A stretch of 64,000 nt of DNA from Streptomyces mutomycini (lineage in GTDB: Bacteria > Actinomycetota > Actinomycetes > Streptomycetales > Streptomycetaceae): assembly GCF_001700505.1 (NCBI RefSeq), contig NZ_MAPV01000040.1:1-64000 (forward strand), given 5' to 3'. This document shows positions 41,133-51,437 of this stretch, piece after piece; positions within the stretch are counted from its first letter, which is position 1, and each line of letters starts with the position of its first letter. The translations under genes and the position numbers were made by a program. The notes beneath the pieces are model-generated. The model was not told the origin of the DNA. It saw only the letters and a program-made list of their open reading frames with translations, and did not search any database.

Positions 41133-42008
41133 ATGGCAACACCCCTGTCTGCCGACAGACTGCTCAAGGCCCTGCGTGACGAGGGTCTGCACGTCGTCGA
41201 GCACCGGAGCTGGCGCACGCACAACCGCAACCACAAGGGTTCGTGGGGGCCCGTGCACGGTGTGATGATCCATCACACCGTGACCTCGGGCACCCAGAGC
41301 ACCGTGAACCTCTGCTACGACGGCCATTCGAGCCTGCCCGGCCCGTTGTGCCACGGGGTGATCGCCAAGGACGGCTCGGTCCACATGGTCGGCCACGGCC
41401 GGGCCAACCACGCCGGACTCGGCGACGACGACGTACTGCGCGCGGTGATCAACGAGACGTCGCTGCCCGCCGACAACGAGGCCAACACCGACGGCAACCG
41501 CTCCTTCTACGGCTTCGAGTGCATCAATCTCGGGGACGGCAAGGACCCGTGGCCGGCCGCGCAGCTGGAGGCCATCGAGAAGGCGGCGGCAGCGATCTGC
41601 CGGGCCCACGGCTGGAACCAGCGCTCGGTGATCGGCCACAAGGAGTGGCAGCCGGGCAAGATCGACCCGCGCGGTTTCACGATGGACTCGATGCGCGGCA
41701 GGGTCGGGACACGCCTCGGAGGGGATCCGGACGGCCCGCCCGCGCCCCCGCCCCCGGCAAAGTACGAGCCGTTCCCCGGAGCCTCGTTCTTCCGGGTGGG
41801 GCGGCGCAGTGCCGTCATCACGGCGATGGGGAAGAGACTGGTGGCCGAGGGCTGCGGAAGGTACCAGGTCGGACCCGGTCCCGACTGGTCGGACGCGGAC
41901 CGCGCGTCGTACGCCGCCTGGCAGCGCAAACTCGGCTACTCGGGGAGCGGCGCGGACGGCATCCCGGGGAAGGCCAGCTGGGACAAGCTCAAGGTGCCCA
42001 ACGTCTGA
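41133..42008 (+). CDS. N-acetylmuramoyl-L-alanine amidase with C-terminal binding domain, no signal peptide
   Basis: A 291-aa zinc amidase (PGRP/amidase-2 fold) that would cleave the MurNAc-L-Ala bond. Visible are GVMIHHTVTSG (zinc His at about 47), LCHGVIAKDGSVHMVGHGRANHAG, and SVIGHKEWQPGKIDPRGF (second zinc His and catalytic region, about 169). After a Pro-rich linker (PPAPPPP, about 206) the last 80 residues (SFFRVGRRSAVITAMGKRL, YAAWQRKLGYSGSGADGIPG) form a peptidoglycan-binding module as in phage lysins. There is no signal peptide, which is odd for a host autolysin. AAAGGAG precedes ATG 41133. Confidence 0.87.
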   Translation: MATPLSADRLLKALRDEGLHVVEHRSWRTHNRNHKGSWGPVHGVMIHHTVTSGTQSTVNLCYDGHSSLPGPLCHGVIAKDGSVHMVGHGRANHAGLGDDDVLRAVINETSLPADNEANTDGNRSFYGFECINLGDGKDPWPAAQLEAIEKAAAAICRAHGWNQRSVIGHKEWQPGKIDPRGFTMDSMRGRVGTRLGGDPDGPPAPPPPAKYEPFPGASFFRVGRRSAVITAMGKRLVAEGCGRYQVGPGPDWSDADRASYAAWQRKLGYSGSGADGIPGKASWDKLKVPNV

Positions 42009-42119
42009 GCCCGCCGCGTGACGCCGGCGTGGCGGCCCCTCCCCGTCGAGGGCCGCCGCGCCCTGCGGCCCGCCGGGGCGGGAACAGCCGGCCGTCCGTA
42101 CCCGCGGTGCCGCCTGCGG

Positions 42120-44534
42120 TCACCCGCGGCGCACCCGCCCCACGATCCTTCTGCCGAGGCGCCCGATCGAGCGCGAAGGCCGGTTCCACGCGCGGAACGC
42201 TTCGAGGGTGCGACTGCTCCCCTCACGCTCCACGGCCTCCTCCACGGCGGCGAGCTCCTCGGCGGAGAGGGCGCGCACCGCGGGGCGCAGCACCTCCTCC
42301 AGCAGGGCGGTCCGGGTCGCGGTCCAGTCGTCGCCCGCGTGTGGGTGCGCGTTCCAGACGGTGAAGCAGTCCGCCGCGTACGCGGGATCCGCCCGCAGCA
42401 GCGCCGGGACCCCGTCGCCCCGGGCGGCCCGGCCGTACGCCGCGATCAGGTCCGCGTCCCCGCTGTGCACGAAGGCGTACAGCTCCTCCCCGGGCCGGCC
42501 GGGAGCGAGCAGCCGCTCGGCCAGGGCTGCGAAGGCGTGCTCCAGGGACTGGGGCCCGGCCGGTTCGGCGCGGCTGCGCAGTGTCCTGGCACGGTCCGCC
42601 CAGCCGGGTCCGGCCGTCCCGGAGCGCATCTCGCGCGCGAAGTCCAGCAGCATCAGGCAGGCGCGCGCCCGGGACCCGAGCTCCTGGGGGAAGCCCTGCA
42701 GCAGCTCGTGGGCGAGCTCGGGGGCGTCCTCGTCGCCGGACGGGGCGGCGAGCGCGGCGTCGACCAGGTGCGCCCAGGTACCGGCCGTGCGGTGGGCGTC
42801 GGACGTGGTCTCGCCCAGCAGCAGCCGGGCCTCGCCCGCCGTCAGGGTGTCCTCGCCCCACACCAGGCCGACGGCGGTCCGCAGTACCAGGGGCTCGGCG
42901 AACGGGGACATGCCCGCCGCGCGCAGCACCGTGTGCAGGATGCCCACCCTGTCAGCACCCCGAGCCTTGGCGCCGGGTGCCTCGGCGCACATCCGCAGAT
43001 GAGGCAGCAACTGCGTCCCGGTGAACGGCAGAGGCACCCGGATCAGCAGCCGTTCCGTGTCCGCCGGGTGGTCCGGGGCGAGCCGGTCCAGCTCACCGAG
43101 GAGCGCCGTACGGACGTCGAACTGCTCGTCCAGCAGATGCGGCAGCGCGGGGCAGGCACCCGCCTCCGGGTCGTCGAGCAGCGCGCGGGCCAGCCGGCCC
43201 ACGACGTCGGGCAGCAGCTCCGCGCGGTCGACGCCCAGGAGCCGGACGATCCGCAGCAGCTGCACGGTCCGCGCGACGCCCCGGGGCACCCCGGCGGCGA
43301 GCTCGGCCAGCAACTCGTCGCCGAGTTCCTCGACCAGCCCGGCGAGCGCGAGTTCCCCGTCGGCCTCCTCGAACGCCGAACGCGCGGGCGGCTCCAGGGC
43401 CACGTCGCCGCCGCGCACGGCCTCCGTCACCAGCAGCGCGGCCAGCGGTGCGGTGACGGAGGCGGGGCAGCGGCCGTCGAGGGCGGTCAGCAGCCGGAGC
43501 GCCGCGGCGCATTCAGCGGCCGTACGGTCGTCGGCGGGCGCGGTCAGCGCGTCGGTCAGCTGCCGGGTGCGCTTCTCGTCCAGCGCGTAGGGCCGCTCGG
43601 CCGCCCAGTCGGCCGCCGCGGCCCGCCCGTCGGACCCGAGGGCGATGCCGGCGCCGAGCGCCGTGACGGCGAGGGGCCCCGCGGCGAACGGCTCGCCCGG
43701 CAGTTCCGCCGCCTCCCGGAAGAGCTCGGGGGAGCGGCTGCGCCAGATCCGGGCGGCGGTCCCCGCCCAGGCGTCGTCCGCCGTCCCGGAGGGGCGCGGG
43801 CCGGAGGCGGCGTGCACGCGGAACCGCGGATCGCGGGCGTCGGGCGCGTCCTCCGGAAGAACGCCGATGACCTGGTGCGTGGTGCGTCCGGGATGCCGGG
43901 TGTACGTGGTGAAGGTCAGACGCTCGGCGTGCTCCCGAGGCAGTACGGCGACGGCCAGCGCGACCCAGCGGGCCACGTCCGCGCTCTGCCGCTCCACGAG
44001 CACGACCGGCGGCGCTGCGGGGTCCTCGCTCACGCGGCGCAGATCGCTGAGGACGGCGGCGAGCCACGGGCTGCGGGACACGGCGAAGTCCCCGAGCCCT
44101 TCACGGGTGAGTCCGCGTGAGGGGCCGTGCGAGGTGGACATCGCGGTCAGGGGATCGGGCAGCGTGCGGTCCGGCGCGGAGGAGAGCCACTCCGGGGCAC
44201 CCCACGCGGCGACCGGCAGCACCCGGCCGGGTATCGGTGTACCCGGCAGGAGGTGTATGGCGTGGGCGTGGAATCCGCCCGCACCCGTGGCCACCGTACG
44301 GCTGAGCAGATGGCTGCCGTCGGAGAGCGCCGCGAAGCCGAACGCCACGGGCAGCGACCGGAGCCGGGCGTCGCTGAGCCCGTCGGCCGTACCCTCCGGG
44401 GCCTCGTAGGCCAGAAGCGGTGCGGCCTCCGCGCGCACCGGCCCGGCGATCGTGGGGTCCACGGCGGTGAACCGGCCGGCGGGCGCCCCGTCCCCGGACG
44501 TGACGGAGGTGTAGTGCAACTGCGGGAGGCTCAT
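42120..44534 (-). CDS. GTPase-associated protein 1 (GAP1)-related protein
   Basis: An 804-aa cytoplasmic protein. The N-terminus SLPQLHYTSVTSGDGAPAG and RAEAAPLLAYEAPEG, then LPVAFGFAALSDGSHLLSRTV, matches the GAP1-N type domain; AERLTFTTYTRHPGRTTHQVIG and helical Ala/Leu-rich middle and C-terminal regions follow as GAP1-M and GAP1-C. GAP1 proteins accompany GTPases in predicted biological-conflict systems of multicellular bacteria, where they act as effector-associated regulators. No GTPase lies next to this gene, so it is an orphan or acts in trans. ATG 44534 is divergent from the alpha/beta hydrolase by 196 bases. Confidence 0.75.
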   Translation of the reverse strand: MSLPQLHYTSVTSGDGAPAGRFTAVDPTIAGPVRAEAAPLLAYEAPEGTADGLSDARLRSLPVAFGFAALSDGSHLLSRTVATGAGGFHAHAIHLLPGTPIPGRVLPVAAWGAPEWLSSAPDRTLPDPLTAMSTSHGPSRGLTREGLGDFAVSRSPWLAAVLSDLRRVSEDPAAPPVVLVERQSADVARWVALAVAVLPREHAERLTFTTYTRHPGRTTHQVIGVLPEDAPDARDPRFRVHAASGPRPSGTADDAWAGTAARIWRSRSPELFREAAELPGEPFAAGPLAVTALGAGIALGSDGRAAAADWAAERPYALDEKRTRQLTDALTAPADDRTAAECAAALRLLTALDGRCPASVTAPLAALLVTEAVRGGDVALEPPARSAFEEADGELALAGLVEELGDELLAELAAGVPRGVARTVQLLRIVRLLGVDRAELLPDVVGRLARALLDDPEAGACPALPHLLDEQFDVRTALLGELDRLAPDHPADTERLLIRVPLPFTGTQLLPHLRMCAEAPGAKARGADRVGILHTVLRAAGMSPFAEPLVLRTAVGLVWGEDTLTAGEARLLLGETTSDAHRTAGTWAHLVDAALAAPSGDEDAPELAHELLQGFPQELGSRARACLMLLDFAREMRSGTAGPGWADRARTLRSRAEPAGPQSLEHAFAALAERLLAPGRPGEELYAFVHSGDADLIAAYGRAARGDGVPALLRADPAYAADCFTVWNAHPHAGDDWTATRTALLEEVLRPAVRALSAEELAAVEEAVEREGSSRTLEAFRAWNRPSRSIGRLGRRIVGRVRRG

Positions 44535-44730
44535 GCGTAGGCCCTCATCGTCCCTGCCACGTGCGTCCCCGTCACACGCACCGGCCGCCGCTCGCCGCCC
44601 TGTCGGTGCGGCCCGGCCCGGCGGAGCGACGACCCCGGCGGGGAGCTTTCCGTAGTCGTGCGGGCGACGCTATCAAGCCCTGACGCACTGTTGGGCCGCA
44701 CAGCGTCCGAGGACGTTCTAGGTTGGCCGT

Positions 44731-45567
44731 ATGACCGAAGTGACGCTTTCCGCAGGCGTGGTTGAGTACGAGGACACGGGCGGCGACGGGCCCGTCGTGG
44801 TCCTCCTCCACGGGGTGGCGATGAACGGTTCGCTCTGGCGCCATGTCGTCGCCGGGCTGCACTCCGATTTCCGGTGCGTCGTACCCACGCTCCCACTGGG
44901 CGGCCACCGCAGGCCGATGCGACCCGACGCCGATCTGACGGTGCTCGGAGTCGCCCACCTGGTGGCGGAGTTCCTGGACGAGCTGGACCTCCATGACGTC
45001 ACCCTGGTGATGAGCGACTGGGGCGGGGCGCAGGCACTCGTATCGGAAGGCAGGGACCGGCGGATCGGCAGGCTGGTGATCACGTCCTGCGAGGCGTTCG
45101 ACAACTTCCCGCCCGGCCTGCCCGGCCGCAGTCTGCACGCCGCGGCCAGGGCCCCTGGAGGGCTGCGGCTCGCCTTCGCCCTGCTGAAGCTGAAGCCGAT
45201 GCGCAGACTCCCCGTGACCTGGGGGTGGATGAGCAGGAGGCCGGTCCCGCACGACGTGATGGACGACTGGTTCCGGCCGCTGTGGACCTCCGCCTCGATC
45301 CGGAGGGATCTGCGGGCGTACGTGCTCGGGGTGCCGCCCCGGGACGAGCTCCTGGCATGGGCGGAGGCGCTGCGTACGTTCGACCGGCCCGCGCTCGTCG
45401 TCTGGGCGGCCGAGGACAGGGTCATGCCGCCCGCCCACGGCCGGCGGCTGGCGGATCTGCTGCCCGAGGGCGAACTCGTGGAGATCGCCGACAGTTACAC
45501 CCTCATCCCCGAGGACCAGCCGCAGCGGCTGACCGAGGCGATCAGGACGTTCGTACCGCTGCCTTGA
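44731..45567 (+). CDS. Alpha/beta hydrolase with Asp nucleophile position
   Basis: A 278-aa alpha/beta-hydrolase. The oxyanion motif is LLHGVAMNG (about 25-33). The nucleophile elbow reads MSDWGGAQ with Asp96, the residue of haloalkane dehalogenases and epoxide hydrolases rather than Ser esterases. The C-terminal segment where the catalytic His is expected reads ADSYTLIPEDQP (253-264), with no His. Either another residue serves or the protein is not a standard hydrolase. ATG 44731 lacks a ribosome site, and TAGGTT ends six bases before it, so it may be leaderless. Confidence 0.8.
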   Translation: MTEVTLSAGVVEYEDTGGDGPVVVLLHGVAMNGSLWRHVVAGLHSDFRCVVPTLPLGGHRRPMRPDADLTVLGVAHLVAEFLDELDLHDVTLVMSDWGGAQALVSEGRDRRIGRLVITSCEAFDNFPPGLPGRSLHAAARAPGGLRLAFALLKLKPMRRLPVTWGWMSRRPVPHDVMDDWFRPLWTSASIRRDLRAYVLGVPPRDELLAWAEALRTFDRPALVVWAAEDRVMPPAHGRRLADLLPEGELVEIADSYTLIPEDQPQRLTEAIRTFVPLP

Positions 45568-45573
45568 CGCAGC

Positions 45574-45620
45574 CCGGCCGGGCACGGGAAGCGCACTCAC
45601 GCGCACCCGTGCCCGGCCGG
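45574..45620. terminator. Bidirectional terminator between the hydrolase and the exporter
   Basis: Perfect 15-bp arms CCGGCCGGGCACGGG and complement with a 17-base loop, 6 bases beyond the hydrolase stop and 17 beyond the stop of the converging exporter gene. Confidence 0.8.
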
Positions 45621-45637
45621 CGGGACCGGACGGGCCC

Positions 45638-47230
45638 TCAGACCTCCGCTGTCTCCGGCGGGGTGGAACGCCGCATGCCGAACCCGGCCAGCAGCGCGCC
45701 GACGACACACAGGACCGCGGTGACGATCACGGCGGAGTGCACACCGTTCATGAACGCGTTCCCGCTGCCCTCGATCACTGCGGCCCTCAGCTGCGCGGGC
45801 ATGTCGGCCGACGCGGGGGAGACCCCCATGGACACCGCGTCCTTGGCCTCTTCGAAGCCGGCCGCCGCGTTCGCCGGGACACCGGCCGCGGTCAGCTCAC
45901 CGGTGAGGGTCGAGCCCACCTTGCCGCTGATCAGCGACACCAGCACGGACGTGCCGAGCGCCCCGCCGATCTGCAGCGAGGTGGCCTGCAGACCTCCGGC
46001 GACACCGCCGTCCTTCTTCGGCGCGTTCCCGACGATGGCGTCGGACGACGCGGACATCACCATGCCGACGCCCAGACCGATGGCGAGGAAGGGCGGCCAC
46101 ATCGCGGCGTACGAGGAGCCGGCGTCCCAGGTCAGGATCCAGAGGGAGGCCGCGGCCTGGAGCAGCATGCCGAGGGGCATGGTCAGCCGCGGGCCGAAGC
46201 GCTGGGTCAGTGCGGCACCGAGCGGGGACGCGACCACCGTGGCCAGGCTGAGCGGCAGGGTGCGGACACCGGCCTCGACCGGGGAGAAGCCGCGCACGTT
46301 CTGCAGGTACAGCATCAGGAAGAAGATGACACCGAGCAGGACGAAGAAGTTGATCGCGGTGACGGCCGTGCCGATGGTGAGTGACCGGTTGCGGAAGAGA
46401 CGCATCGGCAGCAGCGGGTGCTCCTGGCGCGTCTCGTACCAGCAGAAGACGGCCAGCAGGACCAGGCCCGCGGCCATCGACCCCAGCGTTCCGCCGGAGG
46501 TCCAGCCCCAGGTCTCGCCCTTGACCACGCCGAAGACCAGGGCGACCAGGCCGACCGCGAGCAGGATCACGCCGGGCACGTCGAAGCGGTGGTGCCCGGT
46601 GGAGTCCTTGCTCTTCGGGAGCACGAGCAGACTGATGACCAGTGCGACGACGCCGATGGGCGCGTTGATGTAGAAGACCGACTCCCAGTTGACGTGCTCG
46701 ATGAGCAGGCCGCCGACGATCGGTCCGAGCGCGGTGGAGCAGGACGCCACCATGGCCCACAGACCCACGGCCATACCGAACTTCCGGGGCGGGAAGACCG
46801 CCCGCAGCAGGCCGAGGGTGTTGGGGATCAGCAGGGCGGCGAAGAGCCCCTGTGCCGCGCGGAAGGCGATCACACCCCCGATCGACCCCGACAGGCCGAT
46901 CGCGACCGAGGCCAGGGTGAAGCCCACGGTGCCGACCATGTAGACCGTGTGCCGCCCGAGGCGGTCACCGAGCTTGCCGCCCAGGATCAGCAGGGCGGCC
47001 ATGGCGATCAGATAGGCGTTGGTGACCCACTGCAGGTCGGCGGTGGACGCGTCGAGGTCCCGGCCTATCTCCGGGTTGGCGATCGCCACGACGGAGCCGT
47101 CGAGGTTGACCATGAACAGTCCGATGGCCACGGCGATCAGCGTCAGCCAGGGGTTGCTGCGCCTGCTCCGGGGCACGTCGGGTGGACTGCTTTCGGGCAG
47201 GGAGGAGGTGTCCACGGTGGTGGAGGACAT
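45638..47230 (-). CDS. DHA2-family (EmrB/QacA) MFS drug exporter
   Basis: A 530-aa 14-helix major facilitator. Family motifs are LFMVNLDGSVVAIANPEI (motif D1 in helix 1), GGKLGDRLGRHTVYM (motif A, about 83-97), AAQGLFAALLIPNTLGLL (motif B region) and the motif C stretch LGPIVGGLLIEHVNWESVFYIN, cut here for length. It exports drugs or natural products by proton antiport. ATG 47230 lies 132 bases downstream of the MarR gene on the same strand, so MarR probably controls it. Confidence 0.9.
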   Translation of the reverse strand: MSSTTVDTSSLPESSPPDVPRSRRSNPWLTLIAVAIGLFMVNLDGSVVAIANPEIGRDLDASTADLQWVTNAYLIAMAALLILGGKLGDRLGRHTVYMVGTVGFTLASVAIGLSGSIGGVIAFRAAQGLFAALLIPNTLGLLRAVFPPRKFGMAVGLWAMVASCSTALGPIVGGLLIEHVNWESVFYINAPIGVVALVISLLVLPKSKDSTGHHRFDVPGVILLAVGLVALVFGVVKGETWGWTSGGTLGSMAAGLVLLAVFCWYETRQEHPLLPMRLFRNRSLTIGTAVTAINFFVLLGVIFFLMLYLQNVRGFSPVEAGVRTLPLSLATVVASPLGAALTQRFGPRLTMPLGMLLQAAASLWILTWDAGSSYAAMWPPFLAIGLGVGMVMSASSDAIVGNAPKKDGGVAGGLQATSLQIGGALGTSVLVSLISGKVGSTLTGELTAAGVPANAAAGFEEAKDAVSMGVSPASADMPAQLRAAVIEGSGNAFMNGVHSAVIVTAVLCVVGALLAGFGMRRSTPPETAEV

Positions 47231-47362
47231 GCGGAAGCCTTGTCTGTGAAACTTCGGGATGGCGAGAGACGTGCCCGGGCCACGACGGCCGCGCCGCGGC
47301 CACGGTCGGAGCAGCGGCCACCGGCAGCGGCCGGCCTTGCGGGGGAACGGTCGGTGCGGGAG

Positions 47363-47836
47363 TCAGACGGTGGGGGAGTGGAGGTGCCCGCTCAGTGATG
47401 CCAGCGCGCCCAGGGCCGCGCCGAGAGCGTCGAGCTCTCCCTCGGTGAGGGTGTGCAGCGCGCGCGCCATGTGCGCTTCCTTGAGCGCCCGCGCCTCGGC
47501 GAGCCGCTCCCGGGCCGTGGCCGTCGGGTGCAGATGTGCGATCCGCTTGTCGGCAGTGTCCTGCCTGCGCTCCAGCAGCCCCAGGTCGGTGAGCTGGGAG
47601 ACGAGGACGCTGACGTTGTTGGGCTTCATCAGCAGGGCCTCGGCCGCTTCACGGACGGTGATCCCTTCGCGCTCCTCGACGAGGAAGAGCAGCGCCAGCT
47701 GGCCGTCAGGAAGCCGGGGATGCGGGAACTCGTGCGCGACCTTCCGCTCCATACCCCGGTGCAGCGCGGGCAGGGACACCACGAGCGCGGACGCTACGTG
47801 GTGGATGTCCTGGCCGGGCGCGGTGGGGTCGGGCAT
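47363..47836 (-). CDS. MarR-family regulator
   Basis: A 157-aa winged-helix repressor: DGQLALLFLVEEREGITVREAA, then LLMKPNNVSVLVSQLTDLGLLERRQDTADKRI with the recognition helix and the wing Asp-x-Arg motif, cut into two here, and a C-terminal dimerisation helix. ATG 47836 is chosen over 47893 because a promoter with TTGACA and TATGCT ends seven bases before it; the longer frame would start upstream of that promoter. It is translated from a leaderless transcript if so. It precedes the DHA2 exporter and likely responds to its substrate. Confidence 0.87.
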   Translation of the reverse strand: MPDPTAPGQDIHHVASALVVSLPALHRGMERKVAHEFPHPRLPDGQLALLFLVEEREGITVREAAEALLMKPNNVSVLVSQLTDLGLLERRQDTADKRIAHLHPTATARERLAEARALKEAHMARALHTLTEGELDALGAALGALASLSGHLHSPTV

Positions 47837-47842
47837 GACCAC

Positions 47843-47872
47843 AGCATAGGTACCGAATAATAGGTATGTCAA
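47843..47872 (-). promoter_or_regulatory. Promoter of the MarR gene, leaderless
   Basis: Consensus TTGACA (47872-47867) and TATGCT (47848-47843) with an 18-base spacer. The predicted start falls on the A of the ATG at 47836. TACCTAT occurs twice, 14 bases apart, within the promoter, once in the spacer and once over the -10, and could be the MarR binding element. Confidence 0.7.
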
Positions 47873-48137
47873 AATACTTAAATTGGGTGTCATACCGCCA
47901 GGGGCCCGCGGTCAGGAGCGGGTCATGGCCTGAAGCTGATCTACGGCCGTGCTTAAGAAATCCTCGATGGACCTGAAGCCCCGGGTGCGGCACATTTCTC
48001 GGTGACGGCGAAGAGCGGTGACAGGCGGTCCGCCTGGTCCCGTCCGCCGTGTCCCCCGCCACCCCGGGCCAGCAGGCCGTCCTCGGCATGCCCGGGAACG
48101 GGGCGTCCGCCACGTACCAGGTACAGGAGCCGCAGCC
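47873..48137. other. Leader region of tdh-kbl
   Basis: The 265 bases between the MarR promoter and tdh begin AT-rich (to about 47895). CAGGCGGtCCGCCTG (near 48030) is a short dyad that a regulator could use. I looked for glycine or T-box riboswitch elements and saw none. No open frame here has a convincing ribosome site apart from tdh itself. Confidence 0.4.
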
Positions 48138-49166
48138 GTGAAGGCACTCGTGAAGCACAAGGCCGAGCCGGGACTGTGGCTGATGGACGTACCGGAGCCG
48201 GAGACCGGCCCCGGGGACGTGCTGATCAAGGTCCTGCGTACCGGGATCTGCGGCACCGACCTGCACATCCGCGACTACGACGGCTGGGCCCAGCAGGCCG
48301 TGCGCACGCCGCTCGTCCTGGGCCACGAGTTCGTCGGCGAGGTCGCCGGGATCGGCGCGGACGTCGTCGACATCAAGATCGGCGACCTGGTCAGCGGCGA
48401 GGGGCACCTGGTCTGCGGCAAGTGCCGCAACTGCCTCGCCGGCCGCCGGCACCTGTGCCGTTCCACCCTCGGGCTGGGCGTCGGCCGGGACGGGGCGTTC
48501 GCCGAGTACCTGGCGCTGCCCGCCTCCAACGTCTGGGTGCACCGGGACAAGGTCGACCTCGACATCGCCGCGATCTTCGACCCGTTCGGCAACGCCGTGC
48601 ACACCGCGCTGTCCTTCCCGCTGGTCGGCGAGGACGTGCTGATCACCGGCGCCGGCCCCATCGGCATCATGGCCGCCGCCGTCGCCCGCCACGCGGGCGC
48701 CCGCAACGTCGTCATCACCGACGTCAGCGAGGCGCGGCTGGACCTGGCCCGCAAGGTCGGTGTGGACCTGGCCCTGAACGTCGGCGGCGGCACCATCGCG
48801 GACGGCCAGCGCCGGCTCGGCCTGCGCGAGGGCTTCGACATCGGCCTCGAGATGTCGGGGCGCCCCGAGGCCATGCGGGACATGATCGCCAACATGACGC
48901 ACGGCGGCCGGATCGCGATGCTCGGACTGCCAGCGGCCGAGTTCCCCGTCGACTGGTCCAGGGTCGTCACCTCGATGCTCACCATCAAGGGCATCTACGG
49001 CCGCGAGATGTACGAGACCTGGTACGCGATGTCCGTACTCCTGGAGGGCGGTCTCGACCTCGCCCCCGTCATCACCGGCCGGTACGACTACCGCGACTTC
49101 GAAGCCGCCTTCGACGACGCCGCGAGCGGTCTCGGCGGCAAGGTACTGCTCGACTGGGCCGCCTGA
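48138..49166 (+). CDS. tdh: L-threonine 3-dehydrogenase
   Basis: A 342-aa zinc medium-chain dehydrogenase that oxidises L-threonine to 2-amino-3-ketobutyrate with NAD. Catalytic zinc ligands are Cys38 (TGICGTDLH, with Thr40 and His43 as relay) and His63-Glu64 (LGHEFVGEV); structural zinc ligands are Cys93, Cys96, Cys99 and Cys107. The nucleotide motif is [20 protein letters not shown] (about 171-190). GTG 48138 is chosen because AGGAG lies 8 bases upstream; longer frames have no such site. kbl follows 42 bases downstream. Confidence 0.93.
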   Translation: MKALVKHKAEPGLWLMDVPEPETGPGDVLIKVLRTGICGTDLHIRDYDGWAQQAVRTPLVLGHEFVGEVAGIGADVVDIKIGDLVSGEGHLVCGKCRNCLAGRRHLCRSTLGLGVGRDGAFAEYLALPASNVWVHRDKVDLDIAAIFDPFGNAVHTALSFPLVGEDVLITGAGPIGIMAAAVARHAGARNVVITDVSEARLDLARKVGVDLALNVGGGTIADGQRRLGLREGFDIGLEMSGRPEAMRDMIANMTHGGRIAMLGLPAAEFPVDWSRVVTSMLTIKGIYGREMYETWYAMSVLLEGGLDLAPVITGRYDYRDFEAAFDDAASGLGGKVLLDWAA

Positions 49167-49208
49167 AGCTCCTCGTACGCACCCGTATCCACCTGGGAGA
49201 CATCCTTC

Positions 49209-50402
<1,194 letters not shown>

Positions 50403-50432
50403 AAGCACCCAGCGAGCTGGGACAATGAGCGC

Positions 50433-51338
50433 ATGATCGATGCACGGCGGCTGCGCATCCTCCGTGCGGTGGCCGGCCACCGCACGGTGACCGCTGCGGC
50501 CGCCGCGCTGTATCTGACCCCGTCCGCGGTCTCCCAGCAGCTCGCCGCGCTGGAGCAGGAGACCGGGCACCGGCTGGTCGAGCGCGGGGCTCGCGGTGCC
50601 CGGCTGACCGCCGCCGGAGAGATCCTGCTGACGCACGCCAACGCCGTCCTCGCCCAGCTGGAGCGGGCGGAGGCGGAGCTCGCCGCCTACAGCGCGGGCG
50701 TCGCGGGGACGGTCACCGTCGCCGCGTTCGCCACGGGCATCGGGCTCGTTCTCGCCCCCGCGATCGCCGAGCTCACCCGCACCGCACCGGGCATCCGGGT
50801 CCGGGTGCAGGACGCCGAGGGTGACGCGAGCGTGCCGATGGTGCTGGACCGGCAGGTCGACGTCGCGGTCGCCGTCGAATACCGGGGCGCGCCCGGCGAC
50901 GACGACCGCCGGCTGACCCGGGTGCCGCTGTACTCCGAGCCCTTCGACGCGGTGCTGCCGGTCGGTCACCGTCTGGCGGGCCAGGACCACGTCGCCGTCG
51001 CCGATCTCGCCAAGGACACGTGGATCGGCCCGTACCCCGGCAACCCCTGCCACGACGTGGTGGTCCTGGCCTGCGAGTACGCCGGTTTCGAGCCCCTGCT
51101 GGAGCACTCCTCCGACGACTTCCACGCCGTGGTCGCCCTGGCCGGGGCGGGTGCCGGGGTGGCACTGGTGCCCCGCTCGGCGCTGCGCGGCACGGAGCTC
51201 GGCGGTGTGGTCGTACGGCCGGTGGAGGGAGTGGCCCCGACCCGGCGGGTCTTCGCCGCCGTACGGCAGGGGGCCGAGGGGCATCCGCTGATCAAGCCGG
51301 TCCTGGAAGCGCTGTGCGCGGCGGCGGGGCCGGCCTAG
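50433..51338 (+). CDS. LysR-family regulator
   Basis: A 301-aa regulator. The HTH is in residues 1-60 (RRLRILRAVAGHRTVTAAAAAL, TPSAVSQQLAALEQETG) and the periplasmic-binding-like effector domain follows (VTVAAFATGIGLVLAP, then two lobes). It begins 30 bases behind kbl on the same strand, so it may control threonine use, though LysR regulators usually lie divergent to their targets. GACAAT six bases before ATG 50433 allows its own leaderless start. Confidence 0.85.
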   Translation: MIDARRLRILRAVAGHRTVTAAAAALYLTPSAVSQQLAALEQETGHRLVERGARGARLTAAGEILLTHANAVLAQLERAEAELAAYSAGVAGTVTVAAFATGIGLVLAPAIAELTRTAPGIRVRVQDAEGDASVPMVLDRQVDVAVAVEYRGAPGDDDRRLTRVPLYSEPFDAVLPVGHRLAGQDHVAVADLAKDTWIGPYPGNPCHDVVVLACEYAGFEPLLEHSSDDFHAVVALAGAGAGVALVPRSALRGTELGGVVVRPVEGVAPTRRVFAAVRQGAEGHPLIKPVLEALCAAAGPA

Positions 51339-51437
51339 ACCCGCTCGGGGTGTCTTCCGATGTCATGCGCTGATCATGCCAAGGGGGCGATCCGTCGGGG
51401 AAGGGGATGCTTCGCGCCGCTGGGGAGCAATGATGCT

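Noticed and set aside
47894-48137. Glycine riboswitch in front of tdh-kbl
   Set aside because: The conserved core elements and tandem aptamer layout are not present.
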